NCBI RefSeq assembly: GCF_003856835.1 | Contig: NZ_CP034145.1 | Coordinates: 1,922,001-1,986,000 of the forward strand | Origin: Haloplanus aerogenes | GTDB taxonomy: Archaea; Halobacteriota; Halobacteria; Halobacteriales; Haloferacaceae | Length of the DNA stretch: 64,000 bases | Reading direction: 5' to 3' | Part shown: positions 33,306 through 42,146 of the stretch, piece after piece | How the letters are laid out: each line of letters opens with the position of its first letter | Numbering within the stretch: the first letter of the stretch is position 1 | Notes under the pieces: generated by a model | Told to the model about the DNA's origin: nothing | What the model saw: the letters and a program-made list of their open reading frames with translations, nothing else | Databases searched by the model: none | Translations under genes and position numbers: made by a program

Positions 33306-33928
33306 CGGCGACGAAAGCCGGTCTCGCCGGGCAGTTGGCAGTCGTCGCCGGCTTCGAGAACCCGCAGGCGGCCCTCGAACAGTATCCGACGCCGCCGGAA
33401 CTGGCGGCGCACGTCGTCCACGTCGCCGACCTGAACGGCGACGTGGAGGGCCGGACGGTCGTCGATCTGGGGGCGGGCACGGGCATGTTCACGCTCGGCG
33501 CCGCGCTCCGCGGGCCGAAGCGAGCCGTCGGCGTCGAGATCGACCGCGATGCCTTGGAGATCGCCCGCGAGAACCAACGTCGGGTCGGCACCCGGACGCA
33601 GATCCACTGGGTGCAGGCCGACGCCACGCGCGCCCCGCTCTGTCCGGACGGCCCCACGACGGTCGTCATGAACCCACCGTTCGGGGCGCAGGACGGCAAC
33701 GAACACGCCGACCGCGCCTTTCTCGCCACCGCCGCCGACATCGCCGACGTGTCCTACTCCGTCCACAACGCCGGGAGTCGGGAGTTCGTCGAGGCCTTCG
33801 CCGACGACAACGACGGCGAGGTGACCCACGCCTTCGCCGCGCAGTTCGACCTCGGCCGGCAGTTCGACCACCACGCGGCCGACCGGAAAGAGATCGACAC
33901 GGAAGTCTTCCGGATCGTCTGGGACTAG
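33302..33928 (+). CDS. METTL5-like SAM-dependent methyltransferase
   Basis: A 208-residue methyltransferase. The start matches the METTL5 family: LEQYPTPPELAAHVV near residue 27, SAM motif VVDLGAGTGMFTLGAAL near 56, acidic ribose loop VGVEIDRDAL and catalytic NPPFGAQ near 124, the adenine-N6 type. Eukaryotic METTL5 modifies an adenine of 18S rRNA; archaeal homologues probably act on small-subunit rRNA. No TRMT112-like partner is nearby. Its stop codon overlaps that of the convergent rhomboid gene within CTAG. Confidence 0.88.
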   Translation: MTATKAGLAGQLAVVAGFENPQAALEQYPTPPELAAHVVHVADLNGDVEGRTVVDLGAGTGMFTLGAALRGPKRAVGVEIDRDALEIARENQRRVGTRTQIHWVQADATRAPLCPDGPTTVVMNPPFGAQDGNEHADRAFLATAADIADVSYSVHNAGSREFVEAFADDNDGEVTHAFAAQFDLGRQFDHHAADRKEIDTEVFRIVWD

Positions 33929-35589
33929 TTGTACGTCTCCGCCTGAGCGACGCGGACCCGCGTCGCGCCGTTGATCGCGTAGATCCGCCCGTCCGAGTTG
34001 GTGAACTCTAGCCCGCCGATAGAGGTCGTCTCGTTGACGGCGGGGATGGGACCGGTGGCGGACCGGTTGCCAAGCGAGACGTTGAGCCGGAAACCTGCCG
34101 GGGCGGCTTCGACGGAGACGTTCCGCCCGGCGACCACGGGATCGGCCTGCACGGGTGCGGAGGTGAACGCCGTCACGTTCCGGTCGCCGTAGACGAGGTT
34201 GACTTTGTAGACGGTGCCGCCGCCGATGGCGTTCCAGCCCCGGCGCTCGACGCGAACCGTCTCCCGCCAGCCCACGCCGCCGACGCGGACGAACGTCGTG
34301 CCGGTGAAGTCGAGTCGACCTTTCGAGACGGCGGTCATCCAGATGCCCCGCTCCCGGTTCCTGACGATCACCCCCGACGTGTTGACCTGTGTCGTCTCGC
34401 CGAACGCCTCCACGTCGATGATCGACACCATTCCGTTCGGGACGTTCTCGGCGTAGGTCACCTCGTACCCGCGGACCTGGATCGGGTCGCTCTGACTCGG
34501 GAGGTCGTCGCTCGTCGTCGTCGTCAGGTTGACGGGGACGGCCGGACCGGCGAGCGCGGCCGTACAGAGGAGTAGGACCGTCGCGCCGATCCGCCACCGC
34601 GGGACCGCCCGGACGGCGTCGGGGCGGTCAGGCACCGGAATCAATGGACTGGCGGACGTGGCGACCGTCGCCGCGACCAGCGTGGCAAGGAGGACCACGA
34701 GTGCGAGGCCGGCGGCCCGGTAGAGGACGTACGTCTCGCCCCCGCGATACCAGTACACCGCCCACAGCGACTGCGCGACGCCGAACAGCACGACGCCGAT
34801 GGCGACGCGTGCCGCCGAGGGCCGATCATCGCCACGGCCGCGGAGCACCCACACGCCGAGGAGGAAGCCGGCGAGGAGGCCGATGGCGTGTCCCTGAATC
34901 GCGATGTCGGCCCACCACGGGGAGGAGTAGGAGGGGCCGGCACTGGCCGATATGGTCGGGTTCTGGAGCGCGCCGTAGAGCGTCCGCAGGGTGTTGCCGG
35001 CGACGACGGCGACGACGGTCACGATGGGATACCGCACCAGCGCGAATCCGGCGAACGCGAAGACGACGCCGGAGAAGCCGATGACGGGGCCGAGCGCGAA
35101 GAAGGCGGTGAACAGGCCGACGGCGACGACGGCGGCCGGAAACACGACGAACGCTCGCACGTACGGGTTCGTCAACGGCGACGTGAACGTCTGCACGCCG
35201 CGTTCGCGGGGGAAGTGCCCCCACGCGTACTCGGCGATGGGGGCGAGGACGAGCGTCCCGACGAGGTTGCCGATCAGGTGGCCCGACCCGGAGTGGGCAA
35301 AGGCGGCCGTCGCCATCCCCAGCGGGTAGAAGTACGACCACGCCCGAAACGGGATGGTGACCGGTGCGTTCCAGTGGGCCCAGCCACCCTGAACGAACAG
35401 ATACACCGCGAGAACGCCGCCGGCGGAGACGAGCGTCCCCCACGGGAGACCCATCACGAACCGCGAGCGGAGGTGCGCGCCCCAGCGACCACGGGGCCGG
35501 TCGAGCGCGAGGATGGCGACCACCGCCCCGAGGAGGGAACACAGAACCGCTAGCCGAAAGAGCGTCTCCGCATCCGGAACGCCGAGCAT
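33925..35589 (-). CDS. Rhomboid-family intramembrane serine protease
   Basis: A 554-residue membrane protein. The rhomboid core spans about residues 40-260: the N-terminal HLIGN in GSGHLIGNLVGTLV, the nucleophile serine in GFSGVVFAFAGFAL near 175 and the catalytic histidine in IQGHAIGLLAGF near 235. Further TM helices follow to about residue 365. The last 190 residues form an extracellular beta-rich domain with Thr/Val strands, an addition not found in minimal rhomboids. Such proteases cleave TM segments of surface proteins. Both catalytic residues are present, so it is probably active. Confidence 0.9.
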   Translation of the reverse strand: MLGVPDAETLFRLAVLCSLLGAVVAILALDRPRGRWGAHLRSRFVMGLPWGTLVSAGGVLAVYLFVQGGWAHWNAPVTIPFRAWSYFYPLGMATAAFAHSGSGHLIGNLVGTLVLAPIAEYAWGHFPRERGVQTFTSPLTNPYVRAFVVFPAAVVAVGLFTAFFALGPVIGFSGVVFAFAGFALVRYPIVTVVAVVAGNTLRTLYGALQNPTISASAGPSYSSPWWADIAIQGHAIGLLAGFLLGVWVLRGRGDDRPSAARVAIGVVLFGVAQSLWAVYWYRGGETYVLYRAAGLALVVLLATLVAATVATSASPLIPVPDRPDAVRAVPRWRIGATVLLLCTAALAGPAVPVNLTTTTSDDLPSQSDPIQVRGYEVTYAENVPNGMVSIIDVEAFGETTQVNTSGVIVRNRERGIWMTAVSKGRLDFTGTTFVRVGGVGWRETVRVERRGWNAIGGGTVYKVNLVYGDRNVTAFTSAPVQADPVVAGRNVSVEAAPAGFRLNVSLGNRSATGPIPAVNETTSIGGLEFTNSDGRIYAINGATRVRVAQAETYN

Positions 35590-35696
35590 ACCCCTCGTTC
35601 ACGGGGCACCGGTAATGAATCCGATGGGCGACAGCGCGACAGCGGAACGGACCCGTGGCTACCGGCGGGTGGTGAACGAGACGGACGATTCGCCGT

Positions 35697-35975
35697 TCAG
35701 AGCTTGTTTTCGGCGTCTTCGGCGAGTTCGGCCATCCGCTTACCGACCCGGCCGGCGTCCGAGAATTCGTCTTCGCTCATCGCCGTCGCCAGCGCGTTGC
35801 CGAGGACGAACACCGCGTGTTTGTGTTCGCTTTTCGACTTGTGAACGTGCGACGGGTCGACACTGAGCGACTCGTAGGGCTCGAAGATGCTCTCGTCGAC
35901 CGACTCCTGACTTCGGAAGTAGTTCATGATCGCTACCATCTGCTCGTGCAGTTCGAGGAGTTCTTCCTTGTGCAT
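35697..35975 (-). CDS. UPF0058 family protein
   Basis: A 92-residue protein with the UPF0058 signature MHKEELLELHEQMVAIMNYF at the start and HVHKSKSEHKHAVFVLGNAL near residue 43. The clustered histidines suggest metal binding. The family is archaeal and widespread, and its role is unknown. It stands alone between rhomboid and a CopG-type gene. Confidence 0.9.
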   Translation of the reverse strand: MHKEELLELHEQMVAIMNYFRSQESVDESIFEPYESLSVDPSHVHKSKSEHKHAVFVLGNALATAMSEDEFSDAGRVGKRMAELAEDAENKL

Positions 35976-36081
35976 GCGGCTGTGTACGAATTTACACCGG
36001 TTAAGGATTATTGCGTTTCTCTCTCACACCGAACGTCGTCTTTGGCGCGCGACCGTCCGACGGTGCCACCCGTCCCCGACG

Positions 36082-36294
36082 TTAGAAAACGTACTCGTCT
36101 TCGTGTCCCATCATCCCCTCGTCTTCGAATCCCGGTTCCTCCTCCTCGATCGGTCCGCTCGTCTTGTAGGCTCGTAGCCCGGTCGAGAGCAGTTCCTGAA
36201 TCGCCTCCTCCCGGTTGACGAACTCCCCTTGCTCGATCAACTGGGCGATCTGCATCTCGAGATGTTCCGGGACGGTTATTTCCACTTTCGGCAT
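36082..36294 (-). CDS. CopG/ribbon-helix-helix-type protein (DUF7120-like)
   Basis: A 70-residue protein. The first 45 residues are a ribbon-helix-helix domain (strand MPKVEITVPEHL, helix MQIAQLIEQGEF, turn VNREEAIQELLSTGL). The acidic tail EEEEPGFEDEGMMGHEDEY is typical of haloarchaea. It is probably a dimeric transcription factor. TATTTAAATT at 36323-36332 is its TATA box, giving a very short leader. Confidence 0.82.
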   Translation of the reverse strand: MPKVEITVPEHLEMQIAQLIEQGEFVNREEAIQELLSTGLRAYKTSGPIEEEEPGFEDEGMMGHEDEYVF

Positions 36295-36322
36295 TTGAAC
36301 GTCCGACGGTTTGGAAGGGGCG

Positions 36323-36332
36323 TATTTAAATT
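36323..36332 (-). promoter_or_regulatory. TATA box of the CopG-type gene
   Basis: The AT-rich box TATTTAAATT (plus-strand reading) is centred about 33 bp before the leftward ATG at 36294. It rules out the longer in-frame extension to 36537. Confidence 0.55.
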
Positions 36333-36486
36333 CTGCGGGGCGGATTCCGATTTCGGCAACTCTCCCTTTGATCATACGAGTAAATTCCTGTTGAGGGCAA
36401 ATTCCAGTTCGGAAATCGAGTATTCGGCCGATGTCTGCGGGATATCGGCCGTCGGCCACTGCGCTCGGGGTGTCGGGCACGGACCC

Positions 36487-36496
36487 CATACTATAC
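36487..36496 (+). promoter_or_regulatory. TATA box of the molybdoenzyme gene
   Basis: CATACTATAC is centred about 29 bp before ATG 36521, which supports a leaderless start there. Confidence 0.5.
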
Positions 36497-36520
36497 GTCC
36501 GTTGGGCCGTCACCGTCCGT

Positions 36521-37117
36521 ATGGTCAAGGACGTCACCGGCCTCTACCGCGAGTACGGGGACGAGCGACTCCCGCCCGGCCAACACCGTACGGAGTCGTT
36601 TCCGGTCCTCTCGAAGGGGAATATTCCTCGGATCGACCGCGACGAGTGGACGCTCTCGGTGCGCGGTGCGGTCGAGAATCCGGTCACGCTCGACTGGGAC
36701 GACTTTCGCGCCCTCGGCGTCGAGACGCAGCGACAGGACTTCCACTGTGTCACCGGCTGGAGCAAGTTCGACTGCGAGTTCACCGGCGTCCCCCTCACCA
36801 CGCTCGCGGAGCACGTCGGCGTCGCCGACGAGGCCGTACACGTCATGTTCGCGGCCGCGGACGACTACACGACCGACTTACCGCTCGACGCCGGCCTGCG
36901 CCCCGAGACGTTGCTCGCCGTCGAGTTCGACGGCGACCCCCTCCCGCGCGACCACGGCGGCCCCGTTCGCGTCGTGACGCCCCACCGGTACGCCTACAAG
37001 GGGGCGAAGTGGGTGACGGGCGTCGAGTTCCTGACCGAACCGGAGCGGGGCTTCTGGGAGCGCCGTGGCTACTCCGTCAGCGCGAACCCGTGGAACGAGG
37101 AGCGATACAGCGGATAG
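36521..37117 (+). CDS. Sulfite-oxidase-like molybdopterin oxidoreductase (MsrP/YedY-like domain)
   Basis: A 198-residue protein consisting of one oxidoreductase molybdopterin-binding domain. The Mo-ligand cysteine is in FHCVTGWSKFDCEF near residue 70. Other marks are TLSVRGAVENPVTLDWDDF, GGPVRVVTPHRYAYKGAKWV and the closing RGYSVSANPWNEERYS, where the W-x-x-R-G-Y/N end is typical of the family. No signal peptide, so unlike bacterial MsrP it seems cytoplasmic. The substrate is unknown (sulfite, methionine sulfoxide or another oxide). Confidence 0.88.
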   Translation: MVKDVTGLYREYGDERLPPGQHRTESFPVLSKGNIPRIDRDEWTLSVRGAVENPVTLDWDDFRALGVETQRQDFHCVTGWSKFDCEFTGVPLTTLAEHVGVADEAVHVMFAAADDYTTDLPLDAGLRPETLLAVEFDGDPLPRDHGGPVRVVTPHRYAYKGAKWVTGVEFLTEPERGFWERRGYSVSANPWNEERYSG

Positions 37118-37183
37118 GGATCGCCGGATACGATGGCCCCTAATAGTTAGGTAAAAGAGTACGGCGCCCCGAGGGAGTTTATA

Positions 37184-38524
37184 ATGGGTATCTCGCGAAG
37201 TGACGAGACCGGTTCGCGTCTCGTCAGTCGATCGGTTCGGGCGTCGGTCCCCTCGCTCCGTGCCGCCCTCGACGCCATGCCCGCCCCCCGTACGTTCTGG
37301 ACAGCGCCCGACGAGGCGACGGTGGTCGCCGGCGGCGCCGCCGCGACCCTCACCGCCGACGGCCGCGACCGCTTCACTGCGATCAAGGACGGTATCGACC
37401 GCGTGTTGCGCGCCGGCGACGTCCACGCCGGCACCGAGGCCGCCTGTCCCCGCCTGTTCGGCGGCTTCGCCTTCCACGACGAGGGCACCGAGGACGAGAC
37501 GTGGGCCGATTTCCCCGGCGCGCGGTTCGTCCTCCCGCGGGTGCAGGTGACTGACACCGACCGGGGGATGTGGGTGACGGTAAACGCCGTCGGCCCCGAC
37601 GCCACCGCCGAGGCGGTCGAGGCACGTCTCGAATCGGAGCGCGAGCGCTTCGAATCGCTCGACGTGCCAGACCCCAGTCCGCCGCCGGGCATCGTCTCGC
37701 GGACGCGAACGACGCCACGGGACGCGTGGTGTGACTCGGTCGACGCCGCCGTCTCCCGCATCCGCGCGGGCGACCTGCAGAAGGTCGTTCTCGCGCAGGC
37801 GCTCGACGTGACGCTCGACCGCCCGCTCTCGGTGCCCGATGTGCTCGCTCGCCTCGGCGACACCTACCCCGACTGCTACCGCTTCCTCGTCGAACCGACC
37901 GACGGCGACGCGCCCCGTCCGGGCTTCTTCGGTGCGACGCCCGAGCGCCTCGTCACGCGTCACGGCCGGACGGTCACCACGGGTGCGCTCGCGGGAACGA
38001 CCGGCCGCGGCGATACTCCCGCCGAAGACGACTGGCTGGCCGAGGAACTGCTCGGCGACGAGAAGAACGTCCACGAACACGAACTCGTCGCGGAGACCAT
38101 TCGCGAACAGCTCGACCCGTTCGCGTCGACGATCACCGCCGGCCAGCGCCGCGTCCGCCGACTGGCGACCGTCCAGCACCTCTTTACGCCCATCACCGCC
38201 ACCCTCGACAGCGACACGCACGTCCTCGACCTCGTCGAGGCGCTCCACCCGACGCCCGCCGTCGGCGGCCTGCCGCCGGAGAAAGCGCTCGCGACCATCC
38301 GTGAGACGGAGCCGTTCGACCGGGGCTGGTACGCCGCGCCGGTCGGGTGGATCGACGCCGCCGGCAACGGCACGTTCGCCGTCGCCATCCGCTCCGCGCT
38401 CTCCCGCGGGACGAAGACGACGCTCTTCGCCGGTGTCGGCGTCGTCGCCGACTCCGACCCCGACCGCGAGTGGGACGAAGTACAGCTCAAGTACCGGCCG
38501 ATCCTCGACGAACTGGAGCGATGA
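37184..38524 (+). CDS. menF: Isochorismate synthase
   Basis: A 446-residue chorismate-utilising enzyme converting chorismate to isochorismate, the first step to menaquinone. The C-terminal half has the catalytic core: KVVLAQALDVTL near residue 198, GFFGATPERLVTRHG near 245, TGALAGTTGRGDT, the KNVHEHELVAETI helix and HPTPAVGGLPPEKAL near 350, ending VADSDPDREWDEVQLKYRPIL. Overlap with menD (ATGA) marks a menFD operon. It could also serve catecholate synthesis, but the neighbours point to menaquinone. Confidence 0.95.
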   Translation: MGISRSDETGSRLVSRSVRASVPSLRAALDAMPAPRTFWTAPDEATVVAGGAAATLTADGRDRFTAIKDGIDRVLRAGDVHAGTEAACPRLFGGFAFHDEGTEDETWADFPGARFVLPRVQVTDTDRGMWVTVNAVGPDATAEAVEARLESERERFESLDVPDPSPPPGIVSRTRTTPRDAWCDSVDAAVSRIRAGDLQKVVLAQALDVTLDRPLSVPDVLARLGDTYPDCYRFLVEPTDGDAPRPGFFGATPERLVTRHGRTVTTGALAGTTGRGDTPAEDDWLAEELLGDEKNVHEHELVAETIREQLDPFASTITAGQRRVRRLATVQHLFTPITATLDSDTHVLDLVEALHPTPAVGGLPPEKALATIRETEPFDRGWYAAPVGWIDAAGNGTFAVAIRSALSRGTKTTLFAGVGVVADSDPDREWDEVQLKYRPILDELER

Positions 38525-40287
38525 GCGCGCCGAATCGCAACGTCCTCTGGGGGCGAGCGCTGGCCGACGAACTCGCGCGCGGCGGCGTCGATAGCGTCGT
38601 CGTCTCGCCCGGGAGTCGTTCGACGCCGCTCGTCACGGCCGTCGAGGAACACGACGACCTGCACGTCTTCTCGGTCCTCGACGAGCGCTCGGCTGCCTAC
38701 TTCGCACTCGGCCGCGCCCGGCGAACGGGGACGGTGACGCCCCTGATCTGCACCTCCGGCACCGCCGCCGCGAACTACCACCCCGCTGTGATCGAGGCGA
38801 GTCAGAGCCGCGTCCCCCTCCTCCTTCTCACCGCCGACCGCCCACCCGAACTCCGGGACAGCGGCGCCAACCAGACCGTCGATCAGGAGAAACTCTACGG
38901 CGACGCCGTCCGGTGGTACAAGGACCTCCCCGAACCCGAAGCCGAGGCGCGCAAACTCCGGTCGCTCCGAACGACCGTCGCCCGGGCGCTTACGGAAGCA
39001 ACGGGCACCCCGTCGGGACCGGTCCACCTCAACTGCCCGTTCCGCAAACCGCTCGAACCGACGCCAGTCGCAGGCGACGTGCCCGCGGACCTCGACCCCC
39101 TCGCCGCCGTCGGCCGCGACGACGGCCGACCGTTCGTGGCGACGACGGCCGGGACGCCGCAACTCGACCGGCGGGACCTGCAACGACTGGCGGAGTCGCT
39201 GTCCGTCGAACGCGGCCTGATCGTCGCCGGTCCGGCCGACCCGCCGGGCGTCGATCCGCAGGCCGTCACCGCCCTCGCCCACGCCACCGGCTTCCCTATC
39301 GTCGCGGACCCCCTCTCCGGCCTCCGTTTCGGCGGCCACACCCGCGTCACCACCACCGTCGGCGGCTACGACGGCTACCTCGATCCACGGGTGACCGACG
39401 ACTGGCCCGACCCCGACGCGGTCCTGCGGATCGGCGCCTCGCCTACCTCCAAACGCCTCCGCAAGTACCTCGCGCGGACCGACGCCCGGCAGTTCGTCGT
39501 CGACCCCGCGGGCGCGTGGCGCGAGGCGGAGTTCACGGCGACGGATCTGGTCGTCGCGGACCCGTCACGGCTGGCCGGCCGCCTCGCCGAACTCGTCGGC
39601 GGCCCCGATGCGCCCGACTGGCGGGAACGCTGGGCCGACGCCGACCGCACCCACCGCGAGGTCGTTGGGGACGCGACGGGCGACGGCGCCGGTGGCTACT
39701 TCGAGGGGACCGTCCTCGCGGACGTGGCGGACCTCGCGCCCGAACCCGCGACGCTCGTCGTCTCGAACTCGAACCCCGTCCGCGACGCCGACCGCTATAT
39801 GCCCCCCGCCGCGGCCGGGTACACCGTCCTCGGCAACCGCGGCGCGTCGGGCATCGACGGCGTCGTCTCCACCGCCCTCGGCGCCGGCAGCGCCACGACC
39901 GACCACCTGACGCTCGTGATCGGTGATCTGGCGTACTACCACGACAGCAACGGCCTGCTGTCGGTACTTCGGTGCGGCGTCGACGCGACCATCGTCCTGA
40001 TCGGCAACGACGGCGGCGGCATCTTCTATCGCCTCCCCATCGAGTCGTTCGATCCGCCGTTCACCGAGGCGTTCAAAACGCCGCACGGCCTCGATTTCGA
40101 ACCCACAGCCGACCTCTACGCCCTCGGCTACACGGCGGTCGACGACCGCGAGGCGTTCTGCGACGCCTACGCCGACTCGGTCGCGAGCGAGGGGACGGAC
40201 GTGATCGACGTGCGCACCAACGGCGAGGCGAGTCAGCGGACGCGGGAGCGACTGGTCGAGGAGACGGTCGCGGAACTGGCCGAGTAG
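38521..40287 (+). CDS. menD: SEPHCHC synthase MenD (ThDP-dependent)
   Basis: A 588-residue enzyme joining isochorismate and 2-oxoglutarate. The N-terminus has VVSPGSRSTPL and CTSGTAAANYHPAV near residues 38-85 with the active-site region. Pyrimidine-domain marks are RPPELRDSGANQTVDQ. The ThDP-binding C-terminal domain has LGNRGASGIDGVVSTALG near 435 and VLIGNDGGGIFY near 495 (GDG-like motif starting at GDLAYYHDSNGL). The ATG overlaps the menF stop by four bases. Length and motif order are normal for MenD. Confidence 0.96.
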   Translation: MSAPNRNVLWGRALADELARGGVDSVVVSPGSRSTPLVTAVEEHDDLHVFSVLDERSAAYFALGRARRTGTVTPLICTSGTAAANYHPAVIEASQSRVPLLLLTADRPPELRDSGANQTVDQEKLYGDAVRWYKDLPEPEAEARKLRSLRTTVARALTEATGTPSGPVHLNCPFRKPLEPTPVAGDVPADLDPLAAVGRDDGRPFVATTAGTPQLDRRDLQRLAESLSVERGLIVAGPADPPGVDPQAVTALAHATGFPIVADPLSGLRFGGHTRVTTTVGGYDGYLDPRVTDDWPDPDAVLRIGASPTSKRLRKYLARTDARQFVVDPAGAWREAEFTATDLVVADPSRLAGRLAELVGGPDAPDWRERWADADRTHREVVGDATGDGAGGYFEGTVLADVADLAPEPATLVVSNSNPVRDADRYMPPAAAGYTVLGNRGASGIDGVVSTALGAGSATTDHLTLVIGDLAYYHDSNGLLSVLRCGVDATIVLIGNDGGGIFYRLPIESFDPPFTEAFKTPHGLDFEPTADLYALGYTAVDDREAFCDAYADSVASEGTDVIDVRTNGEASQRTRERLVEETVAELAE

Positions 40288-40333
40288 TCGGCTCTGTCGA
40301 AACCCTCCACTGCTGATCGTTTGGTGAAACCGC

Positions 40334-40353
40334 GCTGAATACAGAGCGCGAGT
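40334..40353 (+). repeat. Dispersed repeat GCTGAATACAGAGCGCGAGT, copy 2
   Basis: Identical to 23475-23494 over 20 bp, again preceded about 45 bp earlier by GGCTCTGTYGA (40290). It lies in the gap after menD. Copy 3, core only, is at 41722-41736. Confidence 0.75.
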
Positions 40354-40476
40354 GGGTCACTTCGATACTATCAGAACTCGAGTGATTGGGTCGGTGGAGG
40401 CACGCATCGTACCCGACGGAGACCGAAATTGCGGCGGTGTGTTGGATACTCCACGAAAGTCCAGCAACCGATGGAC

Positions 40477-40487
40477 GGCTTATATGA
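40477..40487 (+). promoter_or_regulatory. TATA box of the gene at 40511
   Basis: GGCTTATATGA is centred about 28 bp before ATG 40511, which supports a leaderless transcript. Confidence 0.55.
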
Positions 40488-40510
40488 GCGGTCCAGCGAG
40501 AGGTACACCA

Positions 40511-41671
40511 ATGACTGACGCGTTCGCAGACAGGACTCTCGCTGAGCACCGACGCGTTTTCGAGAGGATATGGTGGCAAAACCCCGAGCGACAGAACGGG
40601 ACGTCATCATCTTGGTGGTTCTTCATCCTGTTTCCAGAGGGCGAGGAGGGCTACGGGCCGAAACAGCTCATGTTCTCGATAGCGGCCTGTGTGGGCGACG
40701 AGAGCCGTGTGAACGACCTCCCGCCCCATGGAATGGACGCTAACCGCACCGTCGTCGACGGTGTGGACAGATTCAACGCGACGACGGTCGGCTGGACCGG
40801 CGACGACGAAGTGGTCCACGACCACGTCGTCAGGCAACCAGCCGAAGCGGTGCTCTCTCGCAAGGATCAGCGTCTCGAAGCCTGGGCAGACCGCGAGGAC
40901 GGCACCAGACGCGGAAGCGAAGTGGCCGCGCTCTCGGACCGTCCCATCGGTCTGAGAGCCCACGTCGTCGGTGACGACGTTGAGGCGGAGTTCGAGGCGT
41001 GGGGCGACCTCGATTCGAAGATGACCTCACCACACCACACACTGGATATCGACACACCGCTGGGTGGCGCCGAGGTCGTGGCTTGGCGCCGGATGGAGTT
41101 CGAAGGGGAGGTGGATCTGCCCGACGGCCCCGAGACGCTCTCCGGGTCGTGTTACTTCCAGCGCGTGTGTTTCGACATGCCGCTGTTTCCCTGGAAGTGG
41201 GTATGGGCGATGTTCCCGGACGGGACCTCGTTTTCGGTGTTGATCCCGTTTATCGGGCCACAACTGTTCCGACGGGGGTACAAGTTCTTCTCCTCGAACA
41301 GACTCGAACGCCTGACGATACCCCTTCGACAAGACGGATTCTGGAACTGGGGATCGAAAGATGGGCACGTCGAGTTCGATACGGTTACTGTCGAACCCCT
41401 TCTAGGCACTGGCGAGCACCCTGACTTCGACGTTCGCGTCGAGAACGAGGAGGGAGATTATGTGCGGTTCGTTGCCCGAACCTATGGCCATGCGCGAAAC
41501 TGGCTCGACCGTCCGAGACTCGGTGGTCGGCTTGCATCTCACTGGAGTTACAACGAGTTCATGTTCCGGATGACCGGACTCGCCGGACACGTCGGCGGCA
41601 CGTCGATCGACGCCGAGTCGATGGGTACCGGATTCGGAACGTTGGAATATAGTACCGGACTGGGACTGTGA
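40511..41671 (+). CDS. Uncharacterised protein, possibly CrtC/AttH lipocalin-like
   Basis: A 386-residue soluble protein rich in Trp, Phe and beta strands: SSWWFFILFPEGEEGYG near residue 27, RRMEFEGEVDL, FDMPLFPWKWVWAMFPDG near 220 and the closing GGRLASHWSYNEFMFRMTG with GTLEYSTGLG. Two similar halves of aromatic strands recall the double-barrel AttH/hydroxyneurosporene-synthase-like (CrtC) fold, but no diagnostic motif was found, so this is a weak guess. It is a single gene flanked by two copies of the GCTGAATACAG-type repeat (40334, 41722), suggesting it could have moved in. Confidence 0.7.
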   Translation: MTDAFADRTLAEHRRVFERIWWQNPERQNGTSSSWWFFILFPEGEEGYGPKQLMFSIAACVGDESRVNDLPPHGMDANRTVVDGVDRFNATTVGWTGDDEVVHDHVVRQPAEAVLSRKDQRLEAWADREDGTRRGSEVAALSDRPIGLRAHVVGDDVEAEFEAWGDLDSKMTSPHHTLDIDTPLGGAEVVAWRRMEFEGEVDLPDGPETLSGSCYFQRVCFDMPLFPWKWVWAMFPDGTSFSVLIPFIGPQLFRRGYKFFSSNRLERLTIPLRQDGFWNWGSKDGHVEFDTVTVEPLLGTGEHPDFDVRVENEEGDYVRFVARTYGHARNWLDRPRLGGRLASHWSYNEFMFRMTGLAGHVGGTSIDAESMGTGFGTLEYSTGLGL

Positions 41672-41721
41672 GCCACCGAACGTTCCACAAGTTCGACAAG
41701 AAGGTTCGATATCCGTGCAAG

Positions 41722-41736
41722 ATACAGAGCGCGAGT
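41722..41736 (+). repeat. Dispersed repeat core ATACAGAGCGCGAGT, copy 3
   Basis: 15 bp shared with the copies at 23475 and 40334, followed by a similar -C/G-GTCA. It lies just after the stop of the 386-residue gene, which is thus bracketed by direct repeats. Confidence 0.65.
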
Positions 41737-41795
41737 CTGTCATCACGTGAGTCGGGGCGGTGGCTGTGTCGGAACCATTACACGGAGACCCTATT

Positions 41796-41978
41796 ATGCC
41801 ACCAGTGATGGATGTTCAACGGGCAATTATTGTCGAGTTGTTCGCATTGGTTCTGATCACATTTGGAGGATTTTACTGGCTCGTCGAGCCCGGAAACAGT
41901 TTCCAGCTGGTGGTCAATCTGGGACTGCTCGTCGGTGTGGTTGGGGTGATTGCAGGGCTTGTAGGCGAAAGGGAGTGA
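41796..41978 (+). CDS. Small two-helix membrane protein
   Basis: A 60-residue protein (an earlier ATG at 41760 is in frame) with two hydrophobic helices, AIIVELFALVLITFGGFYWL and LVVNLGLLVGVVGVIAGLV, and a short charged end GERE. Function unknown. Confidence 0.55.
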   Translation: MPPVMDVQRAIIVELFALVLITFGGFYWLVEPGNSFQLVVNLGLLVGVVGVIAGLVGERE

Positions 41979-42113
41979 ATCACCCGTTCACCGAGCAAAC
42001 TCGGCCTCTCAGGCGAGAGTGGAAGGAAGCCCGCTTTCTGCTGACTGCACTCCCTGTATGTGTCACACAACTTCTATCAGATTATACGTCGTTCAACCGA
42101 ACCGAGTAGTCGG

Positions 42114-42122
42114 GATTTATTG
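42114..42122 (+). promoter_or_regulatory. TATA box of the gene at 42147
   Basis: GATTTATTG is centred about 29 bp before ATG 42147, which favours that start over the in-frame codon at 42060. Confidence 0.5.
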
Positions 42123-42146
42123 ACACCCGACCGCCAGTCAGAGGCG

